Below are positions 29,814 to 42,451 of a DNA stretch of 64,000 bases, in pieces. Origin of the DNA: Massilia sp. HP4 (lineage in GTDB: Bacteria; Pseudomonadota; Gammaproteobacteria; Burkholderiales; Burkholderiaceae_D); assembly GCF_005222695.1 (NCBI RefSeq), contig NZ_STGG01000041.1:372001-436000 (forward strand), written 5' to 3'. Both the position numbers and the translations under genes were made by a program. Under the pieces are notes generated by a model, which saw only the letters and a program-made list of their open reading frames with translations, searched no databases and was not told the DNA's origin. Position 1 is the stretch's first letter. Every line of letters begins with the position of its first letter.

Positions 29814-29876
29814 AGGGTCAGTGTAGATTTAATGAGCAATTCCGAAAGTTGTCAAAGAATTTTACTCTGACCTTAA
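29814..29876. repeat. Imperfect inverted-repeat element, copy 2
   Basis: Same length and order as copy 1: AGGGTCAGTGTAGATTTA at the start, GCAATTCCGAAAGTTGTCAA in the middle, and an end resembling TTTACTCTGACCTTA. It ends about 45 nt before the -35 of the glycine riboswitch promoter. Confidence 0.6.
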
Positions 29877-29921
29877 TTGTTGGGTTAGGGGTTTTGGGCA
29901 ATGTTCAGGGGGCTTGTGTGG

Positions 29922-29950
29922 TTGACAGGGTTGGCGGGGTGGCATATCCT
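29922..29950 (+). promoter_or_regulatory. Promoter of the gcv operon
   Basis: Perfect -35 TTGACA at 29922-29927, 17-nt spacer, -10 TATCCT at 29945-29950. Transcription would begin around 29957, directly before the glycine riboswitch. Confidence 0.75.
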
Positions 29951-29960
29951 CCGCAGTCTT

Positions 29961-30147
29961 GATCGGGAGAGCGCAGCGAGGCTGCCGCCGAAGGGGCACT
30001 CACCCATAAACTCTCAGGCAAAAGGACCGGTCAAGGGACGGCGGCGCAAGGCGCGGCCGGTCAACTCTGGAGAGCGGCCGCGTTGTGGCCCACCGAAGGG
30101 GCAAGCGGCGCCAGCCGCTATCTCTCAGGTACCAAGGACAGAGGGGT
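29961..30147 (+). promoter_or_regulatory. Tandem glycine riboswitch (gcvT type)
   Basis: Two successive aptamers of the gcvT motif. Aptamer 1 (about 29961-30033) has GGGAGAG, CCGAAGGGGCA and CTCTCAGGCAAAAGGACCG; aptamer 2 (about 30065-30147) has TCTGGAGAGCGG, CACCGAAGGGGCAAG and ATCTCTCAGGTACCAAGGAC. The order and core boxes match the tandem glycine-binding arrangement that switches on glycine cleavage genes when glycine is plentiful. The region from the end of aptamer 2 to the gcvT start (about 50 nt) has no clear terminator hairpin, so control may be at translation initiation. Confidence 0.95.
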
Positions 30148-30199
30148 CGATAGTGCACGGCGATCGTGCCTTACACCCTATTCTTGTCCTGAGGATTCC

Positions 30200-31318
30200 A
30201 TGACGCTCAAAGCGACCCCGCTCAATTCCGCCCACCGCGCACTCGGCGCCAAGATGGTCGACTTCGGCGGCTGGGATATGCCTGTCAATTACGGCTCGCA
30301 GATCGAAGAGCACAATGCGGTGCGTGGCGATGCCGGCATGTTCGACGTGTCCCATATGTGCGTCGTCGACGTCAAGGGGGCCAACACCCGCTCTTTCCTT
30401 CGTCATCTGCTCGCCAATAACGTCGACAAGCTGCAGGTGCCGGGCAAGGCCCTGTATTCGTGCATGCTCGATCCGGAAGGCGGCGTCATCGACGACCTGA
30501 TTGTCTATTTCCTGGCCGAGGACTGGTTCCGCATCGTCGTCAATGCCGGCACCGCCGACAAGGACGTGGCCTGGATGAACCAGCAGAACGCCGCCACCAG
30601 CAGCGGCCTGGCCATCACCCAGCGCCGCGACGGCAACGAACCGATCGCCCTCATCGCCGTGCAGGGCCCGAACGCCCGCGCCAAGGTGTGGCAGGTGCTG
30701 CCGACCACCCAGGCCGCCACCGAACAGCTCAAGCCTTTCAACGCCGCCCTCGTGCCAGACACCGCCTTCGGCGAAGCCATGGTCGCCCGTACCGGCTACA
30801 CCGGCGAAGACGGCTTCGAGATCGGCGTGCCGGCCACCCAGGCCGAAGCGCTGTGGAACGCCCTGCTCGCCGCCGGCGTCAAGCCTGCCGGCCTCGGCGC
30901 GCGCGATACCCTGCGCCTGGAAGCCGGCATGAACCTGTATGGCCAGGACATGGACGAAACGACCAACCCGCTCGACGCCGGCCTGGCCTGGACCGTCGAC
31001 CTGGTGTCCGAGCGCGACTTCATCGGTAAGGCCGCACTGCGGGCCAAGGGCCAGCAGGCGCAGTTCGTCGGCCTGATCCTGCGCGAAAAAGGCGGCATCC
31101 TGCGCGCCCACCAACGCGTCGTCGCCGCATCCGGCAACGAAGGCGAGATCACCAGCGGCACCTTCAGCCCGTCCATGCAGCAGGCGATCGCCCTGGCGCG
31201 CGTGCCGATGGACGTCGCCATCGGCGACACCGTGCAGGTCGTCATCCGCGACAAGCACCTGGCCGCCAGCGTCGTCAAGCTGCCGTTCGTGCGCAACGGC
31301 AAAGTGCTGGCCGCCTGA
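30200..31318 (+). CDS. gcvT: Glycine cleavage system T protein (aminomethyltransferase)
   Basis: 372 aa. Takes the aminomethyl group from the lipoyl arm of GcvH and makes 5,10-methylenetetrahydrofolate, releasing ammonia. Start at 30200 with GAGGATTCC before the ATG; the frame is open further upstream but runs into the riboswitch. Family blocks: [15 protein letters not shown] (about 20-34), the [13 protein letters not shown] stretch, [12 protein letters not shown] and [22 protein letters not shown] near the folate site. It is the first gene under the glycine riboswitch. Confidence 0.97.
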   Translation: MTLKATPLNSAHRALGAKMVDFGGWDMPVNYGSQIEEHNAVRGDAGMFDVSHMCVVDVKGANTRSFLRHLLANNVDKLQVPGKALYSCMLDPEGGVIDDLIVYFLAEDWFRIVVNAGTADKDVAWMNQQNAATSSGLAITQRRDGNEPIALIAVQGPNARAKVWQVLPTTQAATEQLKPFNAALVPDTAFGEAMVARTGYTGEDGFEIGVPATQAEALWNALLAAGVKPAGLGARDTLRLEAGMNLYGQDMDETTNPLDAGLAWTVDLVSERDFIGKAALRAKGQQAQFVGLILREKGGILRAHQRVVAASGNEGEITSGTFSPSMQQAIALARVPMDVAIGDTVQVVIRDKHLAASVVKLPFVRNGKVLAA

Positions 31319-31377
31319 TCGCCGCTGCGTCATCACAAACACGTATACTGATAACCCCACCCTCTCCAGGAGTTTCC

Positions 31378-31758
31378 ATGAACATCCCTACCGACCTGAA
31401 ATACACCGAATCCCATGAATGGGTGCGCCGCGAAGAAGACGGCAGCCTGACCGTGGGCATCACCGAGTACGCGCAGGACGCGCTGGGCGACATCGTGTTC
31501 GTCGAGCTGCCGCAGGTCGGCAAGGCATTCACCGCAGGCGACGATGCCGCGGTGGTGGAGTCGGTCAAGGCCGCCAGCGACATCTACGCCCCGGTCGCAG
31601 GCACCGTCACCGCCGTCAACCAGCCAGTGGCCGACGCGCCGGACTCGATCAACCAGGATGCCTATGGCGCCTGGCTGTTCAAGCTGGCCCCGAGCGACGC
31701 CGCCGCCTACGACAAGCTGCTCGACGCCGACGCCTACGGCAAGACCACCGACCACTGA
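31378..31758 (+). CDS. gcvH: Glycine cleavage system H protein
   Basis: 126 aa lipoyl carrier that shuttles the aminomethyl group between GcvP, GcvT and the dihydrolipoyl dehydrogenase. The lipoylated residue is K64 in [12 protein letters not shown] good ribosome site (CAGGAG) precedes the ATG, 59 nt after gcvT. Full length for the family. Confidence 0.97.
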   Translation: MNIPTDLKYTESHEWVRREEDGSLTVGITEYAQDALGDIVFVELPQVGKAFTAGDDAAVVESVKAASDIYAPVAGTVTAVNQPVADAPDSINQDAYGAWLFKLAPSDAAAYDKLLDADAYGKTTDH

Positions 31759-31796
31759 TCGTCCCAAAGGTGCGCCCATCTTCGTGCGCGCCCGAT

Positions 31797-31818
31797 GGTG
31801 CGCCCAGGGTGGCGCACC
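31797..31818 (+). other. Hairpin in the gcvH-gcvP gap
   Basis: A perfect 8-bp stem, GGTGCGCC with GGCGCACC, and a 6-base loop lies 39 nt after gcvH. No T run follows, so it is not a normal terminator. It may slow or protect the transcript and alter the gcvH to gcvP ratio. The rest of the 133-nt gap has only repeats of the GTGCGCCC word. Confidence 0.4.
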
Positions 31819-31891
31819 AGCTCCCCGAATACCCCATTCTTCATCCGGCCGGCAACGGCGCCAGACTCCTTCCCCAGACTCTTCCTCTATC

Positions 31892-34774
<2,883 letters not shown>

Positions 34775-34799
34775 TCGCCTGGCGCATCGGGGGCGCTGA

Positions 34800-36143
34800 T
34801 TATTTGCGGCTCGAGGCGAGCCGCAAGTGCGACCCCTGCTGGCGGCGGCGTTCCCTGGCTTGTCCGCGCCGTTCGCGCGCCGGTTCGCCGGGTACGCCGC
34901 CGTCTTCCTTCCGGCCTGCCTCCTGCGCCTGCGCCTGCGGCGCGGGCGGCGCCTCCCCTTCTTCTTCGAGCCTGAACCCGGCCACCGTGCGCGACAGGGT
35001 CAGCGCCTGCATCTGCAGGGTACGCGCCGCGCTCGCGGCTTCCTCGACCAGGGTACAGTTCTGGCGCGTCACCTGGTCCATCTGCACGATCGCCTGCCCG
35101 ACATCGGCCAGGCGATCGGCGCTGCGCGCCTGCTCGGCGCCCTGTTTGACGCCGGCCGCCAGCTCGCGCAGCGCACTCTCGGTGCGGGCCAGGGCGCTGG
35201 CGCGGAACACGGCGCGGCTGCCCAGGCTCAGGCTGCCCAGCTTGATGTCGCGCGAGGCGGCGCCGATCAGGCGCGCCGATTCGACGATCGAGCGCAGGGT
35301 GTCGTTCAGGTTGCGGATGCCGGCGTCGAGCTGGCGCGAAGTGTCGGCGATCTCGTCGCCGCCGTAGTCATGGTCGAGATGCTGGCGCAGCGTCAGGTCG
35401 CCGCTGGCCAGGCCGCTGGCGGCCAGCCCGATGGCGCGGATCTCGCCCAGCAGGATGCGGCGCACGGCAAAGGTGATCGCCAGCGACAGCGCGATCGCCA
35501 GCAGCACCACGGCCGGCATCAGCACCGAGATCATCCGGAAGTCGGCTTGGGCGCTGCCGGAAGCTGCGCGCGACAGCGCTTCTTCGAGCGCTCCCAGGTC
35601 GGCCAGGCGCTGCGCCACCTGCGCGAACGCGCCCTCGGCCTTCTGCATGGCGTTGGCGCCGATCGAGCCATCCAGCGGCGCCAGCTCGATCACTTCCCGC
35701 ACCGCCTCGGCGTAGCGCCGCTGCGCCGCCATCGCCTGCTCCACATGGCGGTCCTCGGCCTCGGTCAGGGTCACCTGGCCCAGGGCCTCGAGGCCGGATT
35801 CGATGCGGCGGTGCTGGAGCAGGATGTCCTGGCGCAGCGGCTCGGTGCGCGCCACCGGGAAGCTGCCGCCCATCCAGCTCAGCAGCCGGTAGATGTCGGC
35901 ATGCGCCTTCTGCGTCTGCGCCGCCAGGCTGCTGGCGGCGCGCATGCTGGCCGCGCGCTGGCCGACGATCGATTCGAGCGAGGCGTTCTGGCGCACCATC
36001 GCGTAATACGCCACCCACGACAGCAGTAGCAGCAGGACCAGCACGGCGCCGGGGGCCAGCAGCAGCTTGGGACCAAGTTTCAGTCGGGACAGCAGGCGGG
36101 CCAGCATGCTCAGGCCCGCTTGCGTGGAGGGGAAACAGGGCAT
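34800..36143 (-). CDS. Chemoreceptor-like protein lacking the signalling tip
   Basis: 447 aa from the ATG at 36143 (GAGGA upstream). Two membrane helices (about 21-42 and 205-230) bracket a helical periplasmic four-helix domain; a HAMP domain follows (about 230-285). After that the protein should contain the long methyl-accepting hairpin with the conserved QTNILALNAAVEAARAG tip. Instead ELAAGVKQGAEQARSADRLA runs straight into VGQAIVQMDQVTRQNCTLVEEA, the sequence normally found after the hairpin. About 130 residues are thus missing in frame. The C-terminus is an odd basic tail (RERRGQARERRRQQG). It cannot dock CheA/CheW in the usual way; it may be a decoy or a decaying gene. Confidence 0.75.
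   Translation of the reverse strand: MPCFPSTQAGLSMLARLLSRLKLGPKLLLAPGAVLVLLLLLSWVAYYAMVRQNASLESIVGQRAASMRAASSLAAQTQKAHADIYRLLSWMGGSFPVARTEPLRQDILLQHRRIESGLEALGQVTLTEAEDRHVEQAMAAQRRYAEAVREVIELAPLDGSIGANAMQKAEGAFAQVAQRLADLGALEEALSRAASGSAQADFRMISVLMPAVVLLAIALSLAITFAVRRILLGEIRAIGLAASGLASGDLTLRQHLDHDYGGDEIADTSRQLDAGIRNLNDTLRSIVESARLIGAASRDIKLGSLSLGSRAVFRASALARTESALRELAAGVKQGAEQARSADRLADVGQAIVQMDQVTRQNCTLVEEAASAARTLQMQALTLSRTVAGFRLEEEGEAPPAPQAQAQEAGRKEDGGVPGEPARERRGQARERRRQQGSHLRLASSRK
34804..34826. terminator. Hairpin at the convergent gcvP / chemoreceptor ends
   Basis: A perfect 10-bp stem, TTGCGGCTCG with CGAGCCGCAA, and a 3-base loop 30 nt after the gcvP stop and inside the last codons of the opposite gene. 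It can serve both transcripts, though T runs are weak. Confidence 0.5.
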
Positions 36144-36274
36144 GGCGTCCTCACTGGTCTGGAGCGCAAGTATTTCTGCGGTGCATTCCGCAATGTACGC
36201 CGCTCCCCGGCGTTCCCACTTGTCGCGGCGCAAGGCCCAGCCGGTGGCGGCCCTGTGACCAACACTTGCGTTTT

Positions 36275-36294
36275 AATGATTCTTATTTATCATT
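36275..36294. promoter_or_regulatory. AT-rich palindrome, possible Fur-type site, before the propeller kinase
   Basis: AATGAT and ATCATT are inverted repeats separated by 8 bases in an otherwise very AT-rich stretch. The layout recalls a Fur box but matches the consensus only partly. A possible promoter follows (TTGAGA at 36293, TATAGG at 36315, 16-nt spacer). Confidence 0.35.
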
Positions 36295-36341
36295 GAGAAA
36301 AATCAATATAAAACTATAGGTAATCCCAACGGAAAAACTGC

Positions 36342-38784
36342 ATGATCACGTATCGGGCATGCCTCGCCTCGTGGCTGCCTGGTGCCGGCTGCTGCCTGGC
36401 AGCGGCGAACGAGCGGCCGGCGATCGACACCGGCGTCCTGCCGCCATGGAGCGGCGCCCTGCTCCGTTCGGCCTGGAAACGCGATGATGGCGCTCCTTCG
36501 TCCGCCTACGAGATGGCGCAGGATGGCAACGGAATGCTCTGGCTGGCCGCGGGCGACGGGCTGTACACCTTCGACGGCGCCCGCTTCGTGCGCCACCAGC
36601 AGGTATACGGCCCCCCCCTGCAGTCGCCGGTCATCATTTCGGTGGCGGCATATGGAGAGACCATCTGGGTCGCCTATCAGTTCGGCGGCATCAGCCGGTT
36701 CGATCGCGGTGCGGTACGCCACTACCTGCCGGGCGTGGATGCGCCCACCGGATCGGCGCAACGGCTGGTGCGCATGCCCGATGGAACGATGTGGGCCACG
36801 AGCAGCGGCGGCCTGCACCGCCTGGACCGGGACTGCTGGCGTCCGGTCCAGGCGCAGGAAGGACTGCCGCCCGGCTTTGTCCCTGGGCAGGCTGGTGCGC
36901 CAGTTCGATCGAGCAAGCGGCTTTAGCAGCACCACCTTCTCGCATATCCTGACCGATCGCGAAGGCAATGGCTGGTTTTCGACATCGGCCGGCGTCGACG
37001 CCACGCTGTGGTGCGTGCGCGATGACGCCACCCGCAGCTGGCCGCTGCCGCCTGCGCTCGCCGGCAACAATGTGCAATCGATGACGACCGACGCCAGCGG
37101 CAAACTCTGGCTGTCGGTGATTCGCAGCGGAGTGCATACCTTCGACGACGGCGTCTGGCGCGTCGGCGACGGCGATGCCGAGCTTGCCGGGCCGACCGCG
37201 ATCGTCCTCGCCAGCGATCGCCAGGGACGCATCTGGCTGGGCTATCCCCGCAACCGCATCGCGCTGCTGGACCAGGGATCCCTGCGCCATCTCGGCCCCG
37301 AGGATGGCCTGGACATCGGCAACACGCTGTCCATCGTCGCCGGTCGCGACCGCGTCTGGCTGGGCGGCGACCGCGGCCTGGCCTGGTTCGACGGCCGGCG
37401 CGTCCACCCATGCGAGAACGGGGCGGCACCGGCTTTCGCGGGGTATCCGGCATCGTGGAACGCGCCAACGGCGAACTATGGCTGCACGACACGGGCGGCC
37501 TGGCGCGCATCGAGTCGGCCGCCCTGGAACGGGCGGGTGCAGGCGGCGCTGTGGCGGCCGAGCGTTTCGACCACCTCGACGGCCACCGCGGCATGGCGGC
37601 CCAGCTGCAGCCGCTGCCGTCGCTGGTCCAGGCCGACGACGGCCGCATCTGGTACGCCACCTCGACCAGCATCGGCCACATCGATCCGGACGCAATCGCG
37701 CGCAACCGGCGGCCGCCAACGGTGCTGATCGAGGCGCTCCGGACCGACCGCCGCCACTACCTGCCGGGGACCGAGCACATCCTGCCGCCGGGCAAGCGCA
37801 GGCTGGAAATCGACTACACCGCCACCGCCCTGTCGATGCCGGAGCGGGTACGGTTCCGCTATCGTCTCATCGGCCAGGACGGGGGCTGGCGCGACGCCGA
37901 CACCCAGCGCCAGGCCGTGTACACGAACCTGGCGCCAGGCGCCTACAGCTTCGAGGTGCTGGCCGCCAACGAGGACGGCGTCTGGAGCCCGCAGCCGGCG
38001 CGCGCCGCCTTTCGCATCGAGCCCGCCTTCACCCAGACGGTTGGGTTCAGGCTGGCCTGCGCCGTCGCGGTGCTGGCGGCGGCCTGGCTGCTGCACCACT
38101 GGCGCCTGCGGCGGGTGGCGGCGCGCCTGCGCGAGCACCTGACGGTGCGCATGCTCGAACGCCAGCGCATCGCCCGCACCTTGCACGACACCTTCCTGCA
38201 AAGCGTGCAGGCGCTGGTGCTGCGCATGCACGCGCTGATGGGCAAGCTGCCCTCCGATAGCGGCGTGCGGGCCGACGCCGAGAACGTGCTGGCGCGCGCC
38301 GAGGATGTCATCGACGAAGGCCGGCAACGGGTGCGTCAACTGCGCGTACCGGGCGTGCGCCACGGCTGCCTGCTGCAGGCGCTGGAAGAAGCCGGCCTGG
38401 CCCTGGCCGGGTCTGGCGCGGTACGCTTCGAACGGCAGCTCACGGGCAAGGCGCGCGAGCTCGATCCCGAGACCGAGGACGAACTGTTCACCATCGGCCG
38501 CGAGGCGCTGTCCAATGCCTTCCACCATGCGCAGGCGACCCGGGTCACGCTGGCCCTCGACTACGGCGCCGAGCGCCTGCGCCTGGCGGTCAGCGACGAC
38601 GGTCACGGCATCGCGCCGGACATCCTGGCCAGCGGCGCGCGCGGGGCACTGGGGCTTGCCGGGCATGCGCGAGCGGGCCCGCCTGGCCGGCGGCGAGCTC
38701 GAGATCGACAGCACAGCGGCCGGCACCACCGTCAGCATATGCATACCGGTAACAACTGCTTACCAGGGAATGCGCCATGCATGA
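36342..38784 (+). pseudogene. Two-component regulator-propeller histidine kinase, frameshifted
   Basis: A gene for a periplasmic seven-bladed propeller sensor kinase split by three frame changes: near 36885, near 37405 and near 38643. Joined across them, it reads: signal peptide (MITYRACLASWL...), Reg_prop propeller repeats (DGNGMLWLAAGDGLYTFDG and similar), Y_Y_Y domain (FRYRLIGQDGGW, about 37850-38010), one membrane helix, a HisKA_3 domain with the phosphoacceptor in RTLHDTFLQSVQ and a HATPase_c domain ending GHWGLPGMRERA. All shifts are single-base changes in C- or G-rich runs, so sequencing error is possible as well as real decay. There is no partner LuxR-type regulator beside it. Confidence 0.75.
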
Positions 38785-38850
38785 GCGGCGCACGCCATAT
38801 AGGGTATCCTTGGCAAGGCCAACCTCAAGATCGATCCTGAAAGTACCGAC

Positions 38851-39495
38851 ATGAAACCACCTGCCCTTGCCCTCGCGGCAATCGCTTTCGCCGGCGCGCC
38901 GGCCCCGGCGCAACCCGTCGAGCCGGCCGCGCCAGGCGCGCCGGTGGAGCTGGCCGACACCCGTCCTCGCACCGTCTTTTCGGCGCCCCGCGATCCCGGC
39001 GTCCAGACCTTCCCCCGGGTGTATGGCGGGAACCTGAATGCGAACCCCAACGACCGCCTGTTCGGCGGCCTGTTCAAGACCGACCCCAGGCTGCTGATGG
39101 GCGTGTCGGTGAGTCCGACGCTGGCCTTCGAGGCCGGCTATGTCAACCTGCTCGACCAGGGCTTCCGGCCGGTGAACGAGCGCGATCCCGAAGACACCAC
39201 GGGCGCGATCGGCCTGCGCGGCTTTAATATGCATGTCGCCGCCAAGGTCACGCAGCCGCTCGGCGAACGCCTGTCGGCCTACGGCAAGCTGGGCGTGGCG
39301 CACAGCCAGAACCGCCGCGGCCTGGCCCAGGGCGTCGATACGGGCCTCTACACCGGCGTCGGCGCACGCTACAAGGCAAGCGAGCGGCTCACGATCGACG
39401 GCGGCTTCGAAAACCACGGCCACGCCGCCCAACGCTTCGACAACGCCACCAATTCGAGCAGCAGGATCAAGGCCAACCTGAACCTCGGCTTCTGA
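38851..39495 (+). CDS. Outer-membrane beta-barrel protein, OmpA-like fold
   Basis: 214 aa. N-terminal signal (MKPPALALAAIAFAGAPAPA) followed by a Pro/Ala-rich spacer. From about residue 55 the pattern is a small eight-stranded barrel: LLMGVSVSPTLAFEAGYVNL, FNMHVAAKVTQPLGERLSAYGKLGV and a last strand ending in Phe (ANLNLGF), the signal for BAM assembly. No C-terminal peptidoglycan-binding OmpA domain. Function unknown. It starts 66 nt after the broken kinase gene with only a weak ribosome site. Confidence 0.7.
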   Translation: MKPPALALAAIAFAGAPAPAQPVEPAAPGAPVELADTRPRTVFSAPRDPGVQTFPRVYGGNLNANPNDRLFGGLFKTDPRLLMGVSVSPTLAFEAGYVNLLDQGFRPVNERDPEDTTGAIGLRGFNMHVAAKVTQPLGERLSAYGKLGVAHSQNRRGLAQGVDTGLYTGVGARYKASERLTIDGGFENHGHAAQRFDNATNSSSRIKANLNLGF

Positions 39496-39522
39496 ACGGC
39501 CCCGCCGTGCCCGGGCGCGCGC

Positions 39523-39535
39523 TACACTAGCGCCC
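39523..39535 (+). promoter_or_regulatory. Possible leaderless start of the DUF3108 gene
   Basis: TACACT at 39523-39528 resembles a -10 only 7 bases before the ATG, inside an inverted repeat GGGCGC/GCGCCC that ends at the ATG. There is no Shine-Dalgarno. A transcript beginning at or near the start codon is the simplest reading. Confidence 0.35.
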
Positions 39536-40516
39536 ATGAGATTTTCCGTTTTCGTGGCGCCCCATGCCCGCCTGCTGGGCATCGGCCTGCTGTCGCTGCT
39601 GCTGCACCTGGCGGCGCTGGCCTGGCTCGACTTGCCCAAGCAGCCCGGTGCCGCCGCATTGGACGCCACGCCGCTCGCGGTGCGCATCGCGCGCACCGAG
39701 GCCAGGACCACGGCGCCTGCCCCCATGCCCGCACCCGCGGCGCGTCCGGTCACCGACAACGCACCCGCGCCGGCCCTGGCCCCGGCCGACGAGCCGGCCG
39801 CGCCGCAGGCGCCGGCGCCGGCACTGCCCCCGCTCCAGGCCAGCGAACCGGGCGACGTGCTGCCGGGCGCGATGCCCGGCCAGTTCCGCGTTTCGCCCGC
39901 CCCGCCGGCGCGCATCGACTACCGCCTGGCCGACGGCGGCAGCGCGCGCCTGGCCTGGCTTACGGATGGCAGCAGTTATCGGATCGAGGTTGACGGCATC
40001 CTGGGGCAACTGGACAGCGAGGGCGGCCTGGACGACGGCGGCCTGGCGCCGCTGCGCGCCGGCGAGCCGGCCGGCCCGGGCCGCGCCACGACCGAGTTCG
40101 ACCGCGAGCGCGGCGTGATCGTCTCGCACCTCGGCGCGCGCCGCGCCCAGCTGGCGGGCGGCGCCCAGGACCGCGCCTCGCTGCTGCTGCAGCTGGCCGG
40201 CATGGGGCGCGCCAATCCCGACCAGTTGCGCGGCGTGCTGACGTTCTGGATCGGCGCCGCCGGCGGCGCGCGCCAGGAGCGTTATGAGGCGATGGGGATG
40301 GAAACGCTGGACACCGGGATCGGCGCGCTGGAGGCGCTGCACCTGGCGCAACTGGCGCCAACTGGGGCGCCGCGGCTGGAAATCTGGCTGGCGCCGGGCC
40401 AGGACTGGCTGCCGGTCCAGCTGCGCCTGACCATGCCGGACGGCGCGGTGCGCACCCAGACCCTGGCCGCGCTCGAGATCGAGCCGGCGGCCGGGCCTCG
40501 GAGCCTATCCCGGTAG
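39536..40516 (+). CDS. DUF3108 domain protein
   Basis: 326 aa. An N-terminal hydrophobic segment (about 12-33, LLGIGLLSLLLHLAALAWL) anchors the protein; a long Ala/Pro linker (about 55-115) leads to the DUF3108 beta-rich domain (about 125-310; RIDYRLADGGSARLAW, SYRIEVDGILGQL, LEIWLAPGQDWLPVQLRLTM). DUF3108 proteins are periplasmic and uncharacterised. The last codons (SLSR and the TAG stop) lie inside the inverted-repeat arm at 40501-40521, so the present C-terminus was set by that element. Confidence 0.8.
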   Translation: MRFSVFVAPHARLLGIGLLSLLLHLAALAWLDLPKQPGAAALDATPLAVRIARTEARTTAPAPMPAPAARPVTDNAPAPALAPADEPAAPQAPAPALPPLQASEPGDVLPGAMPGQFRVSPAPPARIDYRLADGGSARLAWLTDGSSYRIEVDGILGQLDSEGGLDDGGLAPLRAGEPAGPGRATTEFDRERGVIVSHLGARRAQLAGGAQDRASLLLQLAGMGRANPDQLRGVLTFWIGAAGGARQERYEAMGMETLDTGIGALEALHLAQLAPTGAPRLEIWLAPGQDWLPVQLRLTMPDGAVRTQTLAALEIEPAAGPRSLSR

Positions 40517-40671
40517 GTGGGGGGAAGCTCATGGTGACATGCGCGTAGGTGATGCATGGCGGGCGTGGGCAAGGCGCGAGGAGGCCGCATGGCGAGCCAT
40601 GCAACGACGAGCAACGCAGCACACGCCAGCCAGGCGCGCCAGGAGCGACTCCCACCTACCGGGATAGGCTC
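40501..40671. repeat. 171-bp element with 21-bp terminal inverted repeats
   Basis: The arms at 40501-40521 and 40651-40671 are perfect inverted repeats; the left arm begins GAGCCTATCCCGGTAGGTGG. Between them lie 129 bp with a further hairpin, GCATGGC/GCCATGC at 40587-40602, and no coding frame. The layout is that of a MITE-like or structured intergenic repeat. A relative of its arm forms the palindrome at 4635-4665. Confidence 0.7.
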
Positions 40672-40688
40672 TTGATGCGAGTTGGCCG

Positions 40689-42341
<1,653 letters not shown>

Positions 42342-42402
42342 GATCGAGCCCTGTAGTCGGGCCGTCGGCGGCCCTTGTCGGAAAACCCTCGATTTTACCG
42401 TT

Positions 42403-42439
42403 TCCAGGCCGCGCCGTGTGAACTAACGGCGGGCCTGGA
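42403..42439 (-). terminator. Long hairpin between pilY1 and prfC
   Basis: A 14-bp stem, TCCAGGCC plus GCGCCGT against ACGGCG plus GGCCTGGA with one bulged base, lies 12 nt after the pilY1 stop. No T run follows. The downstream TAAAAT could be a -10 for prfC, so pilY1 termination and prfC initiation are adjacent. Confidence 0.5.
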
Positions 42440-42451
42440 GTCTGCACGTCC

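Larger units (their letters stand above)
29576..29921. other. AT-rich intergenic region with two inverted-repeat copies
   Basis: This gene-free stretch is clearly poorer in G and C than its surroundings. It holds two 63-nt repeat copies at 29645-29707 and 29814-29876, and short A/T runs. A 77-codon open frame on the minus strand runs through it but starts at TTG inside a repeat and has no ribosome site, so I do not call it a gene. Confidence 0.6.

Noticed and set aside
31544..31891. Upstream extension of gcvP overlapping gcvH
   Set aside because: The frame is open but its translation is Arg/Ser/Pro-rich and unlike GcvP; the conserved N-terminus begins at 31892.
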